This document shows positions 59,937-64,000 of a stretch of 64,000 nt of DNA, in pieces (positions within the stretch are counted from its first letter, which is position 1; each line of letters opens with the position of its first letter). Under the pieces are notes generated by a model. It worked only from the letters and a program-made list of their open reading frames with translations, was not told the origin of the DNA and made no database searches. The stretch is from Glycomyces paridis (GTDB taxonomy: Bacteria; Actinomycetota; Actinomycetes; Mycobacteriales; Micromonosporaceae), in NCBI RefSeq assembly GCF_004912155.1, contig NZ_STGX01000009.1, forward strand, positions 57,578-121,577, written 5' to 3'. Made by a program: the position numbers and the translations under genes.

Positions 59937-60497
59937 ATGAGTGACGACGAGCACGGCCCGAGGCCGAGCCTGCGACCCACGTCGCCGTCCACCATCGGGG
60001 TGGCCGCGCTGGCGGGGGCCGCACTCACCCTGCTGCTCGTCGCCCGCTACTACCAGCACGCACCCAGCCTGAACTGGTACAACTCCGCCGTCATCCTCGC
60101 CCTCGCCGCGCTCCTCGCATGGCTGGCCTGGACGACCCGGACGGTGCTGCGCCCCGGCCGCGGCCGATCGCGCGCGGCGGTCGACCAGGCCGGCGCCGCA
60201 CCCCCCTCAGGCCGGCTCGACGGCCCCGAACACGCACTCCAGATCGCCCGCTTCGCCGTACTGGCGAAGGCCGCCGCGGTCGCGGGCGCCGCGTTCTTCG
60301 GCGCCTACCTGGGCTTCACCGTCTGGCTCGCGGTCCAGTCCGGGCGGCTCACCGCCGCCGCCGACGACCTCCCCGAAGCCATCCTCGGCACCATCGCGTG
60401 CGCCGTCCTGACGGCCGCCGCCCTCTGGCTCGAACACTCCTGCCGCATCCCCCCGCAGGACGACGACCAGGACGACGACCGCCCCAACCGCAACTGA
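59937..60497 (+). CDS. DUF3180 membrane protein
   Basis: ATG 59937 follows GGAGAC. The 186-residue product has helices near 18-38, 50-70, 108-130 and 145-165, and contains PTSPSTIGVAALAGAALTLLLVA and LDGPEHALQIARFAVLAKAAAVAGAAFFGAYLG, typical of DUF3180. This protein is regularly encoded behind folK in actinobacteria (Rv3605c position). Function unknown. Confidence 0.88.
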   Translation: MSDDEHGPRPSLRPTSPSTIGVAALAGAALTLLLVARYYQHAPSLNWYNSAVILALAALLAWLAWTTRTVLRPGRGRSRAAVDQAGAAPPSGRLDGPEHALQIARFAVLAKAAAVAGAAFFGAYLGFTVWLAVQSGRLTAAADDLPEAILGTIACAVLTAAALWLEHSCRIPPQDDDQDDDRPNRN

Positions 60498-60578
60498 CCA
60501 CCCGTCCCCGGACCCCGCTCCCGGGCCCCGGCCCCCATCCCCGTCTCCCCACAATCCGCGCGTTTAGAGGTGCGCTCC

Positions 60579-61880
60579 ATGAAGTTTGACTCCCCCAACC
60601 GAAGCGACGACCGCGACACGACCGCGACGATGAGCCTCGGCTCGCCGGGCGTGTCGACCACGGACGGCGCAGCAGACAGCCCGGCCGACCGCATGGCCGT
60701 CCACGTGGTCTGGGAGATCGGCCTGCTGCTGCTCGGCGGCGGCGTCCTGTTCGCCCTCACCCAGTCCGCCTCCGGCCCCTTCGCCGACGGCTCCTGGTCG
60801 GCCTTCACCGCCGCCCTCGCCCCCGTCGTCCTCCTCGCCTGCGCCATGGCCGTGTCCCTGCGCGTCGGCGCCGTCAACCTCGCCGTCGGCCCCATCGCGC
60901 TCATCGCCGCCTGGATGTTCGTCGACGCCTCCGGCTCCGGCTCGGCCGTCGCCCTCGCGATGGGCCTGGGCGCCGCCGCCTTCGTCGGCATCGTCCTCGC
61001 CACGCTCTCCGCCTGGCTGCGCGCCCCCGGCTGGGCCGCCAGCGGCGCCGTCGGCGGCGCGATCGGCCTGTGGGCCGGCTCCGCGGGCGACCCCTCCGCG
61101 TTCATGCTGGAGCAGCTCCCGACCACCGGCGCCCTCGCCGCGCTCGCGGCCGCCGCCGGCCTGTCGCTGTTCCTCGGCCTCGTCGGCGCGTTCGCCGGCA
61201 TCCGCTCCCGACTGGCGCCCATCCGCGAGACCCCCGCGGGCGAACGCCACGGCCGCGGCGGCATCGTGTTCCTCGGCGTCCTCCTCTCCTCCTCGCTCGC
61301 CGGCGCCGCCGGCGTCGTCGCGGCCTGGACCGCCGTCCCCGACGCGGGCGCCGCCGGACTCCCCGACCCGATCCTCCTCACCGTCCTCGCCCTCGGCGCG
61401 GCCCTGCTGGGCGGCACCAGCCTCATGGGCCGCCGCGGCGGCGTGTGCGGCACCGTCTTCGCCTCCATGCTCGTGCTCGCCCTCATGTGGCTCGCCCAGG
61501 CGCGCGGCTGGAGCTTCGACCCCAGCTGGATCGCCTTGAGCGCCATCGTCGCCGGATTCCTCGTGACCCGCCTCGTCGAGGCCATGAACACCGTCGACGA
61601 AGCCGAGGCCGCCTCGACCAGCCGCGCCGGCTCCCTCGCCGACCTGCGCGAGGACGACCCGCTCCCCGCCGACCGCACCGACTCCTTCGAACGCTACGAC
61701 GACGACCTGGCCGACCTCGGCTCCGGCGGCGGCGACCCCTGGTCGACCACCGGCGGCATCCCCAAGACCGCCGACCCCTTCGGCGCCTCCGGCGTCTTCG
61801 ACGACCTGCGCGACAACCAGGGCGGCTACGGCACCCGTTTCGGCCCGGCCACCGACGACGACCGGCGCTACGGGCGCTGA
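60579..61880 (+). CDS. RbsC-like (sugar ABC permease-type) membrane protein, copy 1
   Basis: ATG 60579 lies 6 bases after AGGTG; the upstream GTG 60570 is the alternative. The 433-residue protein has about nine helices with AMAVSLRVGAVNLAVGPIALIAAW and LGGTSLMGRRGGVCGTVFASMLVLA, which mirror conserved RbsC/BPD_transp_2 permease segments. A cytoplasmic acidic tail (about 350-433) follows. No ATPase or binding protein is adjacent, so it is not an ordinary sugar importer. The next gene is a paralogue. Confidence 0.75.
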   Translation: MKFDSPNRSDDRDTTATMSLGSPGVSTTDGAADSPADRMAVHVVWEIGLLLLGGGVLFALTQSASGPFADGSWSAFTAALAPVVLLACAMAVSLRVGAVNLAVGPIALIAAWMFVDASGSGSAVALAMGLGAAAFVGIVLATLSAWLRAPGWAASGAVGGAIGLWAGSAGDPSAFMLEQLPTTGALAALAAAAGLSLFLGLVGAFAGIRSRLAPIRETPAGERHGRGGIVFLGVLLSSSLAGAAGVVAAWTAVPDAGAAGLPDPILLTVLALGAALLGGTSLMGRRGGVCGTVFASMLVLALMWLAQARGWSFDPSWIALSAIVAGFLVTRLVEAMNTVDEAEAASTSRAGSLADLREDDPLPADRTDSFERYDDDLADLGSGGGDPWSTTGGIPKTADPFGASGVFDDLRDNQGGYGTRFGPATDDDRRYGR

Positions 61881-61918
61881 CGTCCACCCCTCCTTATCCC
61901 CCGAAGAGGACGACAACG

Positions 61919-63238
61919 ATGACCTACGTACCCCCCGAGCGCGGCGACGAACCCGCGCTCGACCAGACCCGGCAGCTCGACGTCGCCCCCGGCCCCGGCC
62001 TGCCCGCGGTCGGCAACGGCGTGGACGCCCAGAGCGCCCAGCCCGTCGACCCCTTCGCGGGCCAGGCCGCCACCACCGTCGGCTACGTCGAGACCCCCGT
62101 CCGCCGCGACCGGCCGCTCTTCCAGTTCATCTGGGAGGGCATCCTGCTGCTGCTCACCTTGAACGCGCTGTTCTTCGCGTACCAGAGCAGGGACGCAGTT
62201 TTCGGCGGCGAGGCGACGATGGAAACGCTCGACGCGCATCTGATGACCATCGCTTCACTGGTGCTCATCGCTTCGGGCTTCGGCCTGTCGCTGCGCCTCG
62301 GCGCCGTCAACCTCGCCGTTCCCGCCCTGCCGGCACTCGTCGTGACCATGTCCCCGGTGTTCGTCGGGGACAACCCGCTCGTCGGCCTCGCCCTCACCGC
62401 GGGGGCCGTCGCGGTGCTCGCCATCCTCTTCACCGTTCTGACGGCGCTCTTCCGCCTGCCGGCCTGGATCGCCGGCCTCGCGACGCTGCTGGTGGTCGGC
62501 GCCTCGTACCCTGCGGTGATCGAGCTGGCGCAGCGGATGGGCGCCCCCGACCAGGCCACGACCTGGACGAACCCGGGGGAGCTGTGGCTGTTCGTCGGCG
62601 CCGTCGCGATCTCGGTGGCAGGCGGGCTCATCGGGCTGCTCCCGTCGGTGCGCGATCGGTTCAGCGCGGTCAAGTCGGCCGTGGAGGGCACCGGCCCCAG
62701 GAACGCCGCCTCGGTGTTCACGCTGTTGGGCGGCACCTTCTTGTCGCTCATGCTCGGTGCCCTCGCGGGTTTCGTGCCCGTGGTGTTCGGTTCCGGTGTG
62801 CAGCCGACCTCGGAGTGGCTGCTGCTCGGCTCCTTCTCGGTGAGCACCGTCGCCACCGTGATGCTGAGCCCGGTCGCGCTCATCGTGGTGTTCCTGGCGG
62901 GCACGAGCCCGTGGGGTCGCCGCGGCGGCGTCTTCGGCACGTCGCTTGCGGCCGTTACCGTGTGGGCCCTGATCATGCTGTGGCCGACCTTCGAAGCGCC
63001 GGCGTCCAACCCGGCGCTGATCGAGGAGCTCACGGGCGTGCTGTACGTGGGTCTGCTTCTGCTCGGACTCACGGTGTCCTACGGCCTTGACCGACTGGGC
63101 GAACCCAAGGAGGTCCCCGAGCCCGAGACGCCGGTGTTCAACGGCGAGATGCCCCCGTTCGACTCCCTGCAGGGCGGCGTCAACGACAGCGGCCTCTTCG
63201 AACCGACCCTCCCGCACGCGACCGGAGCGCCCCGCTGA
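61919..63238 (+). CDS. RbsC-like membrane protein, copy 2
   Basis: ATG 61919 follows GAGGACGAC. The 439-residue protein has a polar N-terminus (about 1-65), then a helical domain with GLSLRLGAVNLAVPALPALVV and LAGTSPWGRRGGVFGTSLAAVTVWA, the same two signature segments as its neighbour. The C-terminal tail is acidic and Pro-rich. It belongs with copy 1 and probably forms a heterodimer. The operon ends at a long hairpin. Confidence 0.75.
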   Translation: MTYVPPERGDEPALDQTRQLDVAPGPGLPAVGNGVDAQSAQPVDPFAGQAATTVGYVETPVRRDRPLFQFIWEGILLLLTLNALFFAYQSRDAVFGGEATMETLDAHLMTIASLVLIASGFGLSLRLGAVNLAVPALPALVVTMSPVFVGDNPLVGLALTAGAVAVLAILFTVLTALFRLPAWIAGLATLLVVGASYPAVIELAQRMGAPDQATTWTNPGELWLFVGAVAISVAGGLIGLLPSVRDRFSAVKSAVEGTGPRNAASVFTLLGGTFLSLMLGALAGFVPVVFGSGVQPTSEWLLLGSFSVSTVATVMLSPVALIVVFLAGTSPWGRRGGVFGTSLAAVTVWALIMLWPTFEAPASNPALIEELTGVLYVGLLLLGLTVSYGLDRLGEPKEVPEPETPVFNGEMPPFDSLQGGVNDSGLFEPTLPHATGAPR

Positions 63239-63264
63239 CGGGAGTCCGAACACGACGATCACAT

Positions 63265-63317
63265 GGATATGCGGCTGGGGCCGCGGGCCGAAGGCCCGCG
63301 GCCCCAGCCGCATATCC
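63265..63317 (+). terminator. 25-bp perfect stem-loop
   Basis: Arms 63265-63289 and 63293-63317 are exact reverse complements with loop GAA. The outer bases GGATATG/CATATCC equal those of the terminator at 7483-7528. It ends the RbsC-like operon. Confidence 0.85.
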
Positions 63318-63348
63318 GAACCGCCCCGAGCGAACCGACGACCACCCA

Positions 63349-63636
63349 CCCTGTGGATAACTCTGCCCTATGCGAGCAGGCAATCTAAGCATCCTTCGCG
63401 AAGTTATCCACAGGCGGGAAACTTTTGTTGCCGTGCCTTGGCGTACCGGGTTTAGTAGATATCAAAAAAGAAGGCCATCCGGTTGCGGCGGGAGGGCGGC
63501 GACAGAGGGGTTTCGCGAACGTCGCCATTCCACGAGCGGGCGCGGGAAGCCGCCCGCGCCCGGTCCCCGCCGCAGCCGCTCCTCCGCGGAGCGCGGGGCG
63601 GCCGGACCCGTACAGTCCGACCGCCCCGCAAGAACC
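63349..63636 (-). repeat. 288-base dispersed repeat, copy 2
   Basis: Reverse complement of 29170-29457 with 6 mismatches and no gaps. It carries the same inverted pair of DnaA-box 9-mers (63352-63360 and 63404-63412), the A/T run and the GC-rich hairpin. It fills the space between the RbsC-like operon terminator and the GNAT gene. The 98-residue open frame across it (63370-63666) changes 6 residues relative to copy 1 for 6 base changes, so it is not under coding constraint. Confidence 0.9.
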
Positions 63637-63695
63637 GGACACCACGTCGAGCGAAAACGGAAGTAGGCCGATCGCCGCCGGTACAGAATCGGGGC

Positions 63696-64000
63696 ATGAC
63701 CGAGCCCTACGCGCTGTTCGACCGACTGCCCACTCCCGAGGAGCATCGGCGCCTCGCCGAGGCGGTCGGTTGGGGCGAGGCGTTCGATTGGGACACGACG
63801 CCCGCCTCTTTGGACGGGTCCCTGGCGGGCGTGGTGGCCTTTGCGGGAGACGAGATCGTCGGGATGGGCCGGCTGGTCGGCGACGGCGCCAAGTACTTCT
63901 ACGTGCAGGACGTGGCGGTCCTGCCCGACCGGCAGGGGGCCGGGATCGGGGCCGCGGTGGTGCGTCGGCTGCTCGACCACATCGCGAGGACCGTGCCGTC
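63696..64000 (+). CDS. GNAT-family acetyltransferase (partial, cut by window end)
   Basis: ATG 63696 opens an in-frame 101-residue fragment with VVAFAGDEIVGMGRLVGDGAKYFYVQDVAVLPDRQGAGIGAAVVRRLLDHI, which contains the acetyl-CoA-binding Q-x-x-G-I-G motif. It transfers an acetyl group to an unknown amine. It starts 60 bases after repeat copy 2. Confidence 0.88.
   Translation, partial: MTEPYALFDRLPTPEEHRRLAEAVGWGEAFDWDTTPASLDGSLAGVVAFAGDEIVGMGRLVGDGAKYFYVQDVAVLPDRQGAGIGAAVVRRLLDHIARTVP

Noticed and set aside
63370-63666. A 98-residue gene inside the second 288-base repeat
   Set aside because: The frame extends past the repeat, all six base differences from copy 1 change the protein, the composition is Arg/Pro-rich and there is no ribosome-binding site.

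Overview
The window is high-GC DNA from an Actinomycetota chromosome, probably a mycelial, spore-forming lineage. Supporting markers are a WblA/WhiB4-type WhiB protein, CarD, DUF2637 and DUF3180 proteins, two HTH-DUF5753 (Scr1-type) regulators each next to a DUF397 protein, a DUF574-type methyltransferase, four LytR-CpsA-Psr (LCP) proteins, an LPXTG surface protein and a Tat-exported GH11 xylanase. A Glycomyces-like organism fits, but this is an inference from gene content, not a measured placement.

Region 1 (1-5355) reads as the end of an integrated mobile element: small hypothetical genes, a DUF2637 membrane protein, an Scr1/DUF397 pair, a near-perfect divergent operator at 2148-2188, a cluster of strong hairpins, and finally a 26-base copy of a tRNA-Ser 3' end at 5330-5355 with no tRNA body in front of it. 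No integrase is visible, so it would lie to the left of the window.

Region 2 (5356-29510) is ordinary chromosome. It holds an EEP-family hydrolase, a lone ABC ATPase, the conserved actinobacterial block PBP - wblA/whiB4 - two ArsA-like ATPases - DUF4177 - RidA, then FAH, a TPR protein, ispF-carD, an LpqE-position lipoprotein, a DnaQ-like exonuclease, RecD2, a membrane protein with two L7/L12 C-terminal-like domains, YajQ, tRNA-Tyr, a histidine kinase, a three-gene ABC operon beginning with a 37-residue membrane peptide, and a siderophore-interacting protein behind an IdeR-like box.

Region 3 (29170-63636) is bracketed by two 288-base copies of the same sequence in opposite orientation (6 mismatches), each carrying two perfect DnaA-box 9-mers. 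Inside are three tandem LCP genes, a zinc-ribbon membrane protein and a GGDEF protein whose reading frames both lack a stop where the protein should end, a GH114-like lipoprotein, an S58 peptidase, an LPXTG protein, glyA, a GCS2-like ligase, a surface-glycan assembly cluster (CDP-alcohol transferase, GT4, polyprenyl sugar-phosphate transferase, UXS-like epimerase, fourth LCP), a methyltransferase, a second Scr1/DUF397 pair, the xylanase with a clear promoter and tandem upstream repeats, a large secreted protein, tRNA-Arg, folB-folK-DUF3180 and two paralogous RbsC-like membrane proteins without an ATPase. A GNAT acetyltransferase runs off the right edge.

The signals most worth pursuing are the 288-base inverted repeat pair with its DnaA boxes, the integrated-element end with its operator, the tandem L7/L12-like membrane protein, the RbsC-like pair beside the folate genes, and the two stop-less genes at 33.8-36.5 kb.
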